Shown: piece after piece, positions 1 to 9,214 of the stretch
Layout of the letters: each line of letters begins with the position of its first letter
How positions within the stretch are numbered: position 1 is the first letter of the stretch
Source: Nocardiopsis alba DSM 43377
GTDB lineage: Bacteria > Actinomycetota > Actinomycetes > Streptosporangiales > Streptosporangiaceae
Direction: 5' to 3'
NCBI RefSeq assembly: GCF_000341225.1
Contig: NZ_ANAC01000019.1
Span: 1-64,000 of the forward strand
DNA length: 64,000 nucleotides
Position numbers and translations under genes: made by a program
Notes under the pieces: generated by a model
Databases searched by the model: none
What the model was told of the DNA's origin: nothing
The model's input: only the letters and a program-made list of their open reading frames with translations

Positions 1-1922
1 ACGCCGACCCCGAGGCGGAGCAGCCCTGGATCGCCACCGAGTTCATCGACGGTCCCACCCTTCAACAGGCGGTCACCGAGGACGGACCCCGCACCGGAGC
101 GGACCTTCAGCGTCTGGCGGTGTCGTCGGCGACGGCGTTGGCGGCGATCCACGCGGCGGGCGTGGTGCACCGTGATCTGAAGCCGGACAACATCATGTTG
201 GCGCCGGACGGGCCCCGGGTGATCGATTTCGGGATCGCCCGAGCGGTGGAGTCCACCTCCGTCACCGCGAGCGGGATCGTCGGAACGGTCGGCTACATGG
301 CTCCGGAACAGTTGGAGGGTATGCGGATCGGAGCCCCGGTCGACGTGTTCTCCTGGGCCGCCGTGATGGTCTTCGCGGCGACCGGGCGGGAGGCCTTCCC
401 CGGCCCCACCCAGGCCTCCCGGATCACCCGGATCCTGTCCGGGGAACCGGACACCGGCGACCTGTCCGGGTCACTCCTGGAGACGATCCTGGCCTGCCTG
501 AGCAAGAATCCCAAGGCACGACCGCAGGCCCGGGACCTGCTCGGACACCTGGTCGCGGGCTCGGTGCCGAGCGGTGTCGCGCCCACGAAGACGGAGGGGG
601 CGCCCCGGCCGGACCCGACCCTGTCCTATACCCGGATGGAGCGGCCCGACCCGGTGGCCGGGCCGGAGGCGGCGCATATGTCCCCGCCTCCCCCGTCCGG
701 AGGACACCGGACCCCGCCGCCCAGGGAGGAACGGTCGACCCCGCGGCCCCCGCATGGGGAGGGAAGGGCCGATTCGGGGGCGTGGGGAGCCTCGAGCGGC
801 CCTCGGGGCGGGGTGCCGCCCTACCATTTCGGCGGGACCCGCTTTGTCGGTATCGAGGAGCTGGCGGCGGCCTTCCAGGGGAACTGGGGCGAGGCCCTGC
901 GGGTCTTCGCCGACCCCGAGGAGTTCGCGGCCCTGGGCTCCTGGGTGATGCACGACCTGGGCGACACCAGGGTCGACCGGGCCCTGTTCCGCCGTGAGGT
1001 ACGCGACGTCAACCTCGCCCTGGCCACCTTCATCGCCGAGGCGGCCCCGGAGCTGCCGCCGAGGTTCCGCGGTCACGACGCCTCGATCAAGGGGCTGGCG
1101 GCGCTCTTCCACGATCCGACACCCCTGGTCAGCGGGGCCCCTCGGGCCAACGAACTGATCATGACGGCCCGGCCACAGGTCCTGTTCCAAATGTCCCGGC
1201 ACGGGGGAGGGGACTCCGCCCACCTCGCCTCGTTGGCACGTGACGTCGAACGCGCGGAACGCGCGGGACTGGACTTTCAACGGGAACTCATCGAGAACCT
1301 GGACGGTTGGCGGGATGTTCCGGCCCGGGTCGATCCGGCGTTGGCCCTGGTGTTCCTCCTACGTCCCGAGACCGTGCTCGCCCCCGATCCCGGGGCCGGG
1401 GCCGGCCCCGAGACCGGAGCGTGGATCCGGGCTCTGTGGTCACGTGTGGAGGCGACCTCCGGCGCGGACCGCGCCGGAAGCGCCGCCGCCGTCTACGGTG
1501 TGCTGGGGGTCATCGTCTCCATGACCGGACAACGCCGTGAACTGCTCAGGGAACTCGAGGCGCGCAAGGGGGAGCAGCGACACCTGGTGGAGCGTGACAC
1601 CTGGCGATCCAGGCACGACACGGCTCTGCTGTGCCTGCCCCTCCTGGCGATCGCCTCGTGTGGTGTCGGCGCTGGTGCGGCGGCCGGGCCGAGCCCGGGG
1701 CTCGGAGGGTTCCTCTTGACGGTCGCGGCCCTCGCGGGCTTCGCGTTCATGGTCCTGCTGGTCGTCCGCATGGCCGAGGACGGCCGTGTCCGGAGCGCTG
1801 AACGGCGCAGGTCGAACGTGTTGCCCACGGTGTTGCGCCACACCGGGCAGGCTTTGCGAAGGATGGATCAGGACCTGGAGAGGGCGCGCCGGATCTGCTC
1901 CCGGCCGCACACCGGGGCCTGA
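1..1922 (+). CDS. Membrane-anchored Ser/Thr protein kinase, 5' end outside window
   Basis: The reading frame is open from base 3, so the gene begins upstream of the window. The first visible residues (PWIATEFIDGPTL) fit the hinge between the kinase lobes. The catalytic loop HRDLKPDN lies near bases 168-191, DFG near 225, and the GYMAPEQ segment that ends the activation loop follows. A Pro-rich linker comes after the kinase domain, then an unrecognised domain of about 280 residues, then two hydrophobic segments near bases 1620-1690 and 1711-1773 and a short basic tail. Bacterial Hanks-type kinases of this form phosphorylate proteins on Ser/Thr, with the catalytic domain in the cytosol. Two C-terminal membrane segments without an extracellular sensor (no PASTA) are unlike PknB. 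Partner and signal cannot be read from the sequence. Confidence 0.9.
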   Translation, partial: ADPEAEQPWIATEFIDGPTLQQAVTEDGPRTGADLQRLAVSSATALAAIHAAGVVHRDLKPDNIMLAPDGPRVIDFGIARAVESTSVTASGIVGTVGYMAPEQLEGMRIGAPVDVFSWAAVMVFAATGREAFPGPTQASRITRILSGEPDTGDLSGSLLETILACLSKNPKARPQARDLLGHLVAGSVPSGVAPTKTEGAPRPDPTLSYTRMERPDPVAGPEAAHMSPPPPSGGHRTPPPREERSTPRPPHGEGRADSGAWGASSGPRGGVPPYHFGGTRFVGIEELAAAFQGNWGEALRVFADPEEFAALGSWVMHDLGDTRVDRALFRREVRDVNLALATFIAEAAPELPPRFRGHDASIKGLAALFHDPTPLVSGAPRANELIMTARPQVLFQMSRHGGGDSAHLASLARDVERAERAGLDFQRELIENLDGWRDVPARVDPALALVFLLRPETVLAPDPGAGAGPETGAWIRALWSRVEATSGADRAGSAAAVYGVLGVIVSMTGQRRELLRELEARKGEQRHLVERDTWRSRHDTALLCLPLLAIASCGVGAGAAAGPSPGLGGFLLTVAALAGFAFMVLLVVRMAEDGRVRSAERRRSNVLPTVLRHTGQALRRMDQDLERARRICSRPHTGA

Positions 1923-1934
1923 TCCGAACGCGAG

Positions 1935-1968
1935 GAGCCCCCCCCGGACCTCTTCCGGAAGGGGGCTC
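1935..1968. terminator. Bidirectional terminator hairpin
   Basis: GAGCCCCC (1935-1942) pairs with GGGGGCTC (1961-1968), and an inner CCGGA/TCCGG stem extends it. It lies between the convergent kinase and AbgT genes. There is no T-tract, as is common in high-GC actinobacteria. Confidence 0.75.
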
Positions 1969-1988
1969 GTTCGTGCGGCGGCCGGTCC

Positions 1989-3545
1989 CTAGTAGGTGTA
2001 GGGGGTGCCCGGGCCGAGGGGGATGCCCAGCCCCCACCAGAGGAAGAAGAACAGCGACCAGCTCACGAACACCGTGATGCTGATCGGCAGGGTCAGCGAG
2101 ATCATCGTGCCGACCCCGGCGTCCTTGCGGTACTTCTGAAGCAGCCCGAGGACCAGGATGAAGTAGGCGCTCATCGGGCTGATGATGTTGGTCGCCGAGT
2201 CGGCGATCCGGTAGAGCGCCTGGGTGGTCTCGGGGCTGACGCCCATGAGCATGAACATCGGGATGAACACCGGGGCGATGAGGGCCCACTGGGCCGAGCC
2301 GCTGGTGATGAAGATGTTCAGGGTGGTGGCCAGCAGCAGGAAGCCGATGAAGAACAGCACCGGGTGCACGCCGAGGGAGTCGAGCATGTCGGCTCCGGAG
2401 ACGGCGATCACGTCGGCCATCCCCGACCAGGAGAAGTAGGCGATGAACTGGGCCGCGGCGAAGAACAGCACCAGGACGGGGGCCAGCTCCCGGACCCCGA
2501 CGGCCATGGCGGGCGGCACCGAGGCCATGGTGGGGATCGTGCCGACGGTACGTCCGTAGACCATGCCGACGATGAGGAAACCGACCGCCAGGACCACGGC
2601 CACGCCGGTCAGCATCGGGGAGCTGAGGAGGCCGCCGTCCTCACCGCGCAGCGGCGACGACGGGGGGAGCACGATCGCGGCCAGGGCGCCGAGGTAGAGC
2701 ACGAGCGCGAGGCCGGCGCGGCGCATGCCCTTGCGCTCCTCGTCGGTGAGGAGCATGGAGCCGAGGTCGCCGGTCTCGCCGTCGCCGTCCTCCTGGACCT
2801 TGTCGGTGAGCTTCACCAGGACCAGCTCGGTGAGCAGGGTGATGACGACCGCGAGGAAGAGGGCCGAGACGAACGTGAAGAAGAAGTTCGACAGCGGGTT
2901 GACCACGTAGCCGGGGTCGATGATCTGGGCCGCGCTCGTACTGATGCCCGACATCAGGGCGTCGGTGAGCGTGATGGTCAGCGCGGCGTTGTATCCGGCG
3001 CTGACCGAGCCGAAGCCGACGACGAGGCCGAGGACGGGGCTGCGTCCCACCGCCTTGAAGACCATGGCGGCCAAGGGGATGAACACCACGTAGGCGGCGT
3101 CGGAGGCGACGCTGGCGCTGATGCCGGTGAGCACGACGGCGAAGGTCAGCAGCTTCTTGGGTACCCGGGTGACGCTGCCGCGCAGCGCCGCGGTGACCAG
3201 GCCGCTCTGTTCGGCGACCGAGACGCCGATCATGACCGAGACGATCAGCGGCAGTGGTGGGAAGGCCGCGAAGTTGGCGACGGCGTCGCCGACGATGAAG
3301 TGCAGGCCCTCGGGGCTCAGCAGGCTGCGGACCGCGATGGTCGAGCCGTCGGCCGGTGAGACGACCGAGACGTTCAGGGCGGCGAGCAGGGCGCTGGCCA
3401 GGACGACCAGGCCCGCCATGATGACGAAGAGCCAGAACGGATGGGGCAGCCTGTTGCCGACGCGTTCGATGGCGGAGAGGACGCCGAGGGTCAGTCGCAT
3501 CCTGCGGGTGGGGGTCTTGGGAGACCCGTTCTGTGTTGTGGTCAA
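1989..3545 (-). CDS. AbgT-family transporter
   Basis: This 518-aa protein has about a dozen hydrophobic segments and family-typical stretches such as HPFWLFVIMAG near the N-terminus and SVASDAAYVVFIPLAAMVF near residue 145. The AbgT family was named for p-aminobenzoyl-glutamate uptake in E. coli, and some members export antimetabolites such as sulfonamides, so the substrate is uncertain. The start is a TTG at 3545 with AGGAAG a few bases upstream; a later ATG at residue 16 has a poorly placed ribosome site. The gene is monocistronic and converges on the upstream kinase. Several TGACC/GGTCA half-sites lie 140-165 bases upstream of the start. Confidence 0.87.
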   Translation of the reverse strand: MTTTQNGSPKTPTRRMRLTLGVLSAIERVGNRLPHPFWLFVIMAGLVVLASALLAALNVSVVSPADGSTIAVRSLLSPEGLHFIVGDAVANFAAFPPLPLIVSVMIGVSVAEQSGLVTAALRGSVTRVPKKLLTFAVVLTGISASVASDAAYVVFIPLAAMVFKAVGRSPVLGLVVGFGSVSAGYNAALTITLTDALMSGISTSAAQIIDPGYVVNPLSNFFFTFVSALFLAVVITLLTELVLVKLTDKVQEDGDGETGDLGSMLLTDEERKGMRRAGLALVLYLGALAAIVLPPSSPLRGEDGGLLSSPMLTGVAVVLAVGFLIVGMVYGRTVGTIPTMASVPPAMAVGVRELAPVLVLFFAAAQFIAYFSWSGMADVIAVSGADMLDSLGVHPVLFFIGFLLLATTLNIFITSGSAQWALIAPVFIPMFMLMGVSPETTQALYRIADSATNIISPMSAYFILVLGLLQKYRKDAGVGTMISLTLPISITVFVSWSLFFFLWWGLGIPLGPGTPYTY

Positions 3546-3684
3546 CGGTCTTCCTAAGAAGGCCAGAGGCCTTGTGGTTCACGGGAACGGGCTCGGGCGG
3601 GACACGCGCGAGGGAACCCGACAAGTGGCCTGTGTGTGGTCAAATGTCTCGAAACGCATTTGTGGTGCAGGTGACAGTGAACCA

Positions 3685-3707
3685 TGACCGGGTCAATGGT
3701 GTGACCA
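3685..3707. promoter_or_regulatory. TGACC/GGTCA half-site cluster upstream of AbgT gene
   Basis: On the plus strand TGACC g GGTCA (3685-3695) is followed by a further TGACC at 3703-3707, giving two overlapping inverted repeats with spacers of 1 and about 7 bases. They lie in the intergenic region upstream of the AbgT start. An operator is plausible; the regulator is unknown. Confidence 0.3.
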
Positions 3708-3743
3708 TAGCGGGGGAGGCTCTTCGGGGTATCCCTTCCCACG

Positions 3744-4340
3744 TCAGCGGTTGAGAACCACCAGATCCGCCCGGTCGCGCGGCGGATCGACCGCGTAGAC
3801 GTCCTCCTCCTGCCTCGCCCACATTCCTCGGTAGGGCGCGTAGAGATCGGAGTCCTCACGGGCGGCCAGCCGGCGCTCGCGTTCGGACGTGGGGGCCTCC
3901 ACCCACAGCAGGACGTCCACCAGGTCGCCCACGACACCGGTTCCCGACCCGCAGCCCTCCACCACGAGGGTGCCGCCCCCGGCCACCTCCTCGGGAGGCC
4001 CCGGGATCGGGGGACCGAACCCGCCCCGTTCCCAGTCGTAACGCCGCCACACCACCGGGCGTCCCTCCGCCAAGGGCAGCAGGATCCACTCCCGGAGCAG
4101 CTCCGAGGCCCGGGACAGCCCCGCCCACCCCGGATAGAGGTCCTCCATGGTCAGCACTGCGGCGGGCTCTCCCCGGGCGACCAGAGCGGCGCGCAACCGC
4201 TCGGCGACCGTGCTCTTGCCCGAGCCGGAACGGCCCTCCACGGCCACGATCCGGACCGAGCCCTCCCGGCGGGGCGCTCCGGTCACGAGGTCGGCCGTCC
4301 ATACGGCCCAGCCGTCCCGATCGGTGCTCACCTTCTCCAT
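3744..4340 (-). CDS. Uridine-kinase-like P-loop NTPase
   Basis: The protein is 198 aa with a textbook Walker A motif, GRSGSGKS, at residues 36-43 after a beta strand (VRIVAVE). A DLYPGW segment follows in the position of the substrate-binding region of uridine kinases, and the C-terminal half carries the Arg-rich ERERRLAAREDSD region and ends VDPPRDRADLVVLNR. This matches short actinobacterial proteins annotated as uridine kinase or (d)CMP kinase-like. They are assumed to phosphorylate a nucleoside or small metabolite with ATP; the true substrate is not known. The ATG start has only a weak ribosome site. The gene stands alone between AbgT and a 460-base gap. Confidence 0.72.
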   Translation of the reverse strand: MEKVSTDRDGWAVWTADLVTGAPRREGSVRIVAVEGRSGSGKSTVAERLRAALVARGEPAAVLTMEDLYPGWAGLSRASELLREWILLPLAEGRPVVWRRYDWERGGFGPPIPGPPEEVAGGGTLVVEGCGSGTGVVGDLVDVLLWVEAPTSERERRLAAREDSDLYAPYRGMWARQEEDVYAVDPPRDRADLVVLNR

Positions 4341-4801
4341 GCCCGAAGCCTAGGGAACATCATGGGCCCGGGGTGCCGGTGTGAACCGTGTCGCTTTTCG
4401 CGGACGACGTCCGTGTGCGCGTCGAGGACACCCTCCGGTCGGGACCGTGTTCCCTCGGGTTCGTTCCCCGTTCTCCGCCCGGCGGGGTTCGGGAAGCGCC
4501 TGCGGCGCCTTCCACCTGCGAGAACACCGCGTAGGGCCGCCCTCGACCTCCGTAACCGGGAGACGGGCGGAGCGCCACGAGGTCCCGGGTCCTTGGTCCC
4601 GGCCACCGTAGAGGCGAGAGTCCCGAGGTCAGGGGCGGAATCCGCGCCTCAGAGGGCGCTGCTAGCTTCGCCCCGTAAAGCCACCGGCCGACACGGGGAC
4701 GTCGTACACGATCACGACGACCTCCGGTCGGTCATGCCCGGAACCCGCGGGCCGGGCACATGAGGCCGCGGCTCGACGGGGTGGGGGTACTAAGGAGAGA
4801 G
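4341..4801. other. 460-base intergenic region, no gene seen
   Basis: This stretch separates two divergent genes. The open frames here (for example 4362-4763) lack a recognisable protein, a convincing ribosome site or a continuous domain. It must hold the promoters of both flanking genes, but I could not pick consensus boxes with confidence. Confidence 0.5.
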
Positions 4802-6061
4802 ATGCGCAGGATCCTCGTCGTCGGAGCCGGACAGTCCGGACTCCAGCTGGCCATCGGCCTGCTCGCGGAGGACTACGACGTCACCCTGGTCGACCCGAGG
4901 GGGCCGGAGGAGACCGAGACGGGACGGGTGATGTCCACCCAGTGCCTCTTCGGCCCGGCCCTACGCCGTGAACGCCGCCACGGTCTGTCCTTCTGGGACG
5001 ACCGGGCCCCCGCCATCACCGGTGTGGGGGTCCGGGTGGCCCGCCCCGACGGCGACCCCGAACCCGAGGTCGACTGGGTGGGCCGCCTGGAGGAGCCGGC
5101 GCAGTCGGTGGACCAGCGACTGAAGCTGGCCGCCTGGCTGAGGGTGTTCGTCCAGGGCGGAGGCCGCTTCCTCCGCCACCGGGTGTCCGTGGAGGACCTC
5201 GCGACGGTGGGGTGGGACTACGAGCTGGTCGTGGTCGCGGCGGGACGGGGCGAGCTCGCGCGGATCTTCCCCCGGGACGAGCGACGTTCCCCCTTCCGGG
5301 CGCCGCAGCGCTCCCTGTCCCTGGCCTACGTCACCGGCGCCGAGGCCCATCCGGTCGGCGGGGTCCTGTCCCGGACCGCCGTGCCGGGCGCGGGGGAGGT
5401 GTTCTCCCTGCCCACCCTCTCCCTGGTCGGCCCCTGTCAGGCGGTGATGGTGGAGGCGGTGCCGGGCGGCCCGCTCGACCGGATCCCGGGCGCGGGGGCG
5501 AGCGGAGAGGAGATCCTGGCGGGGATCCTGGACGTCCTGCGCCACCACGCCCCTTGGGAGTACGAGCGCTTCGCCGAGGCCCGCCCGGCCGATTCCGGGG
5601 CGACCCTGTCCGGTGGCTACGCGCCGACGGTGCGCGAACCCGTCGCCCACCTGCGAGGAGGGAACGTCGTCCTGGGCATGGCCGACTCCGTGGTCGCCAA
5701 CGACCCCATCACCGCGCAGGGGGCGAACATGGCGTCGCTGTGCGCCGAGGTCTACCGGCGCGCCATCGTCGACCACGGTCGGCGCCCCTTCGATGAGACG
5801 TTCATGCGCTCGGCCTTCGCCGCCTACTGGCACCACGCCCGTCAGGTCACGGCGTGGAGCCGGGTGATGCTGTCCGGTCCGCCCCATGTGTGGGAGCTGT
5901 ACCGACTGGCCGAGCGGCACCGGCCCACGGCCGACCGGTTCGCCGACTCCTTCAGCGATCCGGGCGGGCTCATCGACTGGTTCCTGCACCCCGAGCGGGC
6001 GATGGAGTACGTGGATTCGGTGCGGTGCGCGACCGGTTCGTCCCACCTTCCTATCTCCTGA
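4802..6061 (+). CDS. StyA-like flavin monooxygenase (styrene/indole monooxygenase family)
   Basis: The product is 419 aa. The N-terminal FAD-binding fold has GAGQSG at residues 8-13, and the C-terminal part contains MADSVVANDPITAQGANMAS, the FAD-contacting segment typical of styrene monooxygenase StyA (group E flavoproteins). Family members epoxidise styrene or oxidise indole with FADH2 supplied by a separate reductase, StyB. No flavin reductase gene is in this window, so the reductant must come from elsewhere, or the protein has another role. The start is set at the ATG at 4802, preceded by AAGGAG at 4792-4797; an upstream in-frame ATG at 4760 has no such site. The next gene, a TauE/SafE permease, starts 38 bases downstream on the same strand. 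Confidence 0.82.
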   Translation: MRRILVVGAGQSGLQLAIGLLAEDYDVTLVDPRGPEETETGRVMSTQCLFGPALRRERRHGLSFWDDRAPAITGVGVRVARPDGDPEPEVDWVGRLEEPAQSVDQRLKLAAWLRVFVQGGGRFLRHRVSVEDLATVGWDYELVVVAAGRGELARIFPRDERRSPFRAPQRSLSLAYVTGAEAHPVGGVLSRTAVPGAGEVFSLPTLSLVGPCQAVMVEAVPGGPLDRIPGAGASGEEILAGILDVLRHHAPWEYERFAEARPADSGATLSGGYAPTVREPVAHLRGGNVVLGMADSVVANDPITAQGANMASLCAEVYRRAIVDHGRRPFDETFMRSAFAAYWHHARQVTAWSRVMLSGPPHVWELYRLAERHRPTADRFADSFSDPGGLIDWFLHPERAMEYVDSVRCATGSSHLPIS

Positions 6062-6099
6062 TCCCGATCGGGTAGGGCGGGATATAGCCTCGCCTCCTC

Positions 6100-6870
6100 A
6101 TGTTCGCTGATCTCCTCACACCCACCGACCATGCCCTGTTCGGTCAGATCGACCCTTGGGTCTTCCTGCTCGTCGCGGCGGTCGCGGTCCTGGCCGGGGC
6201 CGCCGTCCAGAGCATGGTCGGTCTCGGCCTCGGCCTCGTGGCCGCGCCGGTCATCTCCTTCCTCGATCCCACGCTCATGCCGGGGTCCCTGCTCATCACC
6301 GTCATCGTCCTGCCGGTGCTCACCCTCGTACAGGACCGGAGTCACATCGACTGGCGCGGTCTGGTCTGGGGGCTGCCGGCCCGGGTCCCGGGCACCGTCC
6401 TGGCCGTCTGGGTCGTGGCCGTGCTCGAACCCCGCATGCTGGCCGGGTTCGTCGGGGTCATGGTGCTGCTCGCCGTGATCCTGACCGTGTGGGCCTTCAA
6501 GGTGCGCGTCACCCCGGTCTCCCTGGTCACGGCCGGGCTCGTCTCGGGGTTCGCGGGCACGGCGACCTCGGTGGGCGGCCCGCCGATGGCGCTGGTCTAC
6601 CAGAACGAGCCGCCCGAAAGGGTACGCGCCACCCTGGCGGCCTTCTTCCTGTGCGGCGGGCTGATCTCGCTCGTCGCGTTGGGGGCGGGCGGTCAGATCG
6701 ACACCCGCACCGTCGCCGCGGGGATCGTCGCGATCCCCTTCGTGGGCCTGGGCTTCTTCCTCGGTAACCGGGTCCGGCGTTGGGTGGATCCGGCCCGCCT
6801 GCGGATCGGTCTGTTGACGGTGGTGACCCTCTCCGCGCTCGGTCTCCTCGCGCAGGCCGTGTTCGGCTAG
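6100..6870 (+). CDS. TauE/SafE-family membrane permease
   Basis: The protein is 256 aa with about eight hydrophobic segments in two halves. GLGLGLVAAPVISFLDP and the later GLVSGFAGTATSVGGPPMAL are the paired family motifs. Members move sulfite, sulfoacetate or other small organic anions out of or into the cell. It follows the StyA-like gene by 38 bases and may share its transcript, which would hint at handling a substrate or product of that oxygenase; this is inference. No clear ribosome site precedes the ATG, so translation may depend on the upstream gene. Confidence 0.85.
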   Translation: MFADLLTPTDHALFGQIDPWVFLLVAAVAVLAGAAVQSMVGLGLGLVAAPVISFLDPTLMPGSLLITVIVLPVLTLVQDRSHIDWRGLVWGLPARVPGTVLAVWVVAVLEPRMLAGFVGVMVLLAVILTVWAFKVRVTPVSLVTAGLVSGFAGTATSVGGPPMALVYQNEPPERVRATLAAFFLCGGLISLVALGAGGQIDTRTVAAGIVAIPFVGLGFFLGNRVRRWVDPARLRIGLLTVVTLSALGLLAQAVFG

Positions 6871-7230
6871 GAGACGGCCCGGTGCCGGCCGCTCGTGTGG
6901 TGCGAAGCCTCACAGCGCGATATCGGGGCCGGTAGGGGAGGGTTCGTCCCGCTCTGGTCCATCCCATCGGTAACGGTGACGGCAAAAGAGAGTAATCTAC
7001 GCCGAAACCGGTGGGTGGACGGGAACGTTCGTGGTACTTCGACCGGGGGACACGGGCGCCTTCCTTCGGATACCGTCGGGGCCTCGGCCTCGGGGGTTCC
7101 ATGTGGGACCCGTGGACGAAGGCCCATAAACTCGGGTATGTATACCTGCCGGTGGCCAAGTGCGGCCCATGTCAGAGGCCGTTCACGGCAAACGTAAGCG
7201 GACACGCGGGACGAGGGGACTGACGAGACA
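6871..7230. other. 360-base leader/promoter region of dxs
   Basis: No protein is supported here. The stretch separates the TauE/SafE gene from dxs on the same strand and probably carries the dxs promoter and a long leader. A TATGTATACC element near 7137-7146 could be a -10, but no convincing -35 accompanies it. No terminator hairpin stood out after the permease gene. Confidence 0.4.
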
Positions 7231-9159
7231 GTGACACTGTTCGAGTCGATACACAATCCGGAAGCTCTCAAAAGGCTTTCGGCCGACCGGCTCCCTGTGC
7301 TGGCCCGGGAGATCAGGGAGTTCCTGATCGAGTCCTGCGCGCAGACCGGCGGACACCTGGGCCCCAGTCTCGGCGTGGTCGAACTGACCATCGCCCTGCA
7401 CCGGGTCTTCGACTCCCCCAAGGACCCGATCCTCTTCGACACCGGTCACCAGGCCTACGCGCACAAGGTCCTCACCGGCCGTCACGACTTCACCGACCTG
7501 AAGTCCGAGGGCGGTCTGTCCGGATACCCCTCCCGTGCCGAGTCCGAGCACGACTTCATCGAGAACTCCCACGCCTCGACCGCCCTGTCCTACGCCGACG
7601 GCATGGCCAAGGCCAACGAGGTCCAGGGCCGCACCGACCGGACCGTGGTGGCCGTCATCGGCGACGGCGCCCTCACCGGCGGCATGGCCTGGGAGGCCCT
7701 CAACAACATCGCCGAGAAGAAGAACCGGCGTCTGGTCATCGTCGTCAACGACAACGGCCGCTCCTACTCGCCCACCAAGGGCGGTCTCGCCGACCACCTG
7801 GCCTCGCTCCGGATGAACCCCGGCTACGAGCAGGCCCTGGACCTGGCCAAGACCACCCTCAACCGCACCCCCGTGGTCGGCCAGCCCCTCTATGAGGCCC
7901 TGCACGGCCTCAAGAAGGGCATCAAGGACACCATCCAGCCGCAGATCATGTTCGAGGACCTGGGGCTGAAGTACCTGGGCCCGATCGACGGCCACGACGA
8001 GCAGGCGCTGGAGAAGGCGCTGCGCCGGGCCCGCGACTTCGGCGGCCCCGCGATCGTCCACGTCATCACCCAGAAGGGCAAGGGCTACGCCCCGGCCGAG
8101 AACCACGACGAGGACCAGTTCCACGCCCCCGGTCCCTTCGACGTCGACACGGGTAAGGCCAAGCCCGGCCCCAAGGTCGAGAAGTGGACCTCCGTCTTCG
8201 CCGACACGATGGTCGAGCTGGGCGGCGAGCGCGAGGACATCGTCGGCATCACCGCCGCGATGCTCCATCCCACGGGTCTGAACAAGTTCGCCGAGGTCTA
8301 CCCGGAACGGACCTTCGACGTCGGTATCGCCGAGCAGCACGCCGCCACCGCCGCCACCGGTATGGCGATGAACGGCCTGCACCCGGTGGTCGCCGTCTAC
8401 GCGACCTTCCTCAACCGCTGCTTCGACCAGGTGCTCATGGACGCGGCCCTGCACAAGCAGGGCGTCACCTTCTGTCTGGACCGCGCCGGTGTCACCGGTA
8501 ACGACGGCGCCAGCCACAACGGCATGTGGGACCTGTCCATCCTCCAGGTCGTTCCCGGTCTGCGTCTGGCCGCCCCGCGCGACGCCGCCCGACTGCGCTC
8601 CCTGCTGCGGGAGGCCGTGGCGGTCGAGGACGCCCCCACCGTCGTGCGCTACCCCAAGGGCGCCGTCGCCGAGGAACTGCCCGAGATCGGTCGGGTCGGC
8701 ACCATGGACCTGCTGCGTCGGCCCGCCGACGGCGGCCTGTCCAAGGACCTGCTGATCGTGGGCGTGGGCACCATGGCCCAGGTCGCCTGTGAGGTGGCCG
8801 ACCGGATGGCCGACCAGGGCATCGGCGTCACCGTCATCGACCCGCGCTGGGTCAAGCCCCTGGACGAGGCCCTCGTGGCCGAGGCCGCCGAGCACTCGGT
8901 GGTCGCCGTGGTGGAGGACAACGGCCGGACCGGCGCGGTCGGCGACGCGGTCTCCCGTCTGCTGCGCGACCACGAGGTCGACGTGCCCGTGCGCACCTTC
9001 GGCATCGAGCAGGAGTTCCTGGACCACGCCAAGCGCGACCGGATCCTCCAGCGGCAGGGTCTGACCCCGCAGGAGTTGTCGCGCCGGCTCACCGAGACGG
9101 TCTCCCGTCGCGGCGAGGGCACCCGGACCACGCGGGAACTGGCCGACGAGACGGCCTGA
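7231..9159 (+). CDS. dxs: 1-deoxy-D-xylulose-5-phosphate synthase
   Basis: The enzyme condenses pyruvate and glyceraldehyde 3-phosphate to 1-deoxy-D-xylulose 5-phosphate, the first step of the MEP isoprenoid pathway, using thiamine diphosphate in the cytosol. The 642-aa length is normal. The thiamine diphosphate/Mg motif is [16 protein letters not shown] near residue 144; the His of [10 protein letters not shown] and the later [11 protein letters not shown] (near residue 367) and [14 protein letters not shown] (near 418) are family signatures. A transketolase C-terminal domain follows. The start is a GTG with a GAGGGG site about a dozen bases upstream. The MEP intermediates supply quinones, carotenoids and undecaprenyl carriers. 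Confidence 0.97.
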   Translation: MTLFESIHNPEALKRLSADRLPVLAREIREFLIESCAQTGGHLGPSLGVVELTIALHRVFDSPKDPILFDTGHQAYAHKVLTGRHDFTDLKSEGGLSGYPSRAESEHDFIENSHASTALSYADGMAKANEVQGRTDRTVVAVIGDGALTGGMAWEALNNIAEKKNRRLVIVVNDNGRSYSPTKGGLADHLASLRMNPGYEQALDLAKTTLNRTPVVGQPLYEALHGLKKGIKDTIQPQIMFEDLGLKYLGPIDGHDEQALEKALRRARDFGGPAIVHVITQKGKGYAPAENHDEDQFHAPGPFDVDTGKAKPGPKVEKWTSVFADTMVELGGEREDIVGITAAMLHPTGLNKFAEVYPERTFDVGIAEQHAATAATGMAMNGLHPVVAVYATFLNRCFDQVLMDAALHKQGVTFCLDRAGVTGNDGASHNGMWDLSILQVVPGLRLAAPRDAARLRSLLREAVAVEDAPTVVRYPKGAVAEELPEIGRVGTMDLLRRPADGGLSKDLLIVGVGTMAQVACEVADRMADQGIGVTVIDPRWVKPLDEALVAEAAEHSVVAVVEDNGRTGAVGDAVSRLLRDHEVDVPVRTFGIEQEFLDHAKRDRILQRQGLTPQELSRRLTETVSRRGEGTRTTRELADETA

Positions 9160-9172
9160 CCACGCTTTTCAC

Positions 9173-9203
9173 GGCGGCACCGGAGTGTTCCTCCGGTGCT
9201 GCC
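9173..9203 (+). terminator. Terminator-like hairpin after dxs
   Basis: A 13-bp stem with one G-T pair (GGCGGCACCGGAG against CTCCGGTGCTGCC) surrounds a 5-base loop. It sits 13 bases after the dxs stop and 11 bases before the fprA ATG. Its position argues against the upstream GTG at 9185 as the fprA start. Confidence 0.65.
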
Positions 9204-9214
9204 AGAATGGTCGT

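Noticed and set aside
2364-3359. 331-codon open frame on the plus strand
   Set aside because: It is the complement of the AbgT gene; its His/Asp/Gly-rich composition is an antisense artefact of high-GC coding DNA.
4362-4763. 133-codon open frame in the gap before the StyA-like gene
   Set aside because: No ribosome site, domain or coherent composition.
7183-9027. 614-codon minus-strand open frame
   Set aside because: It mirrors dxs; the product has no domain and is dominated by Gly, Val, His and Asp.
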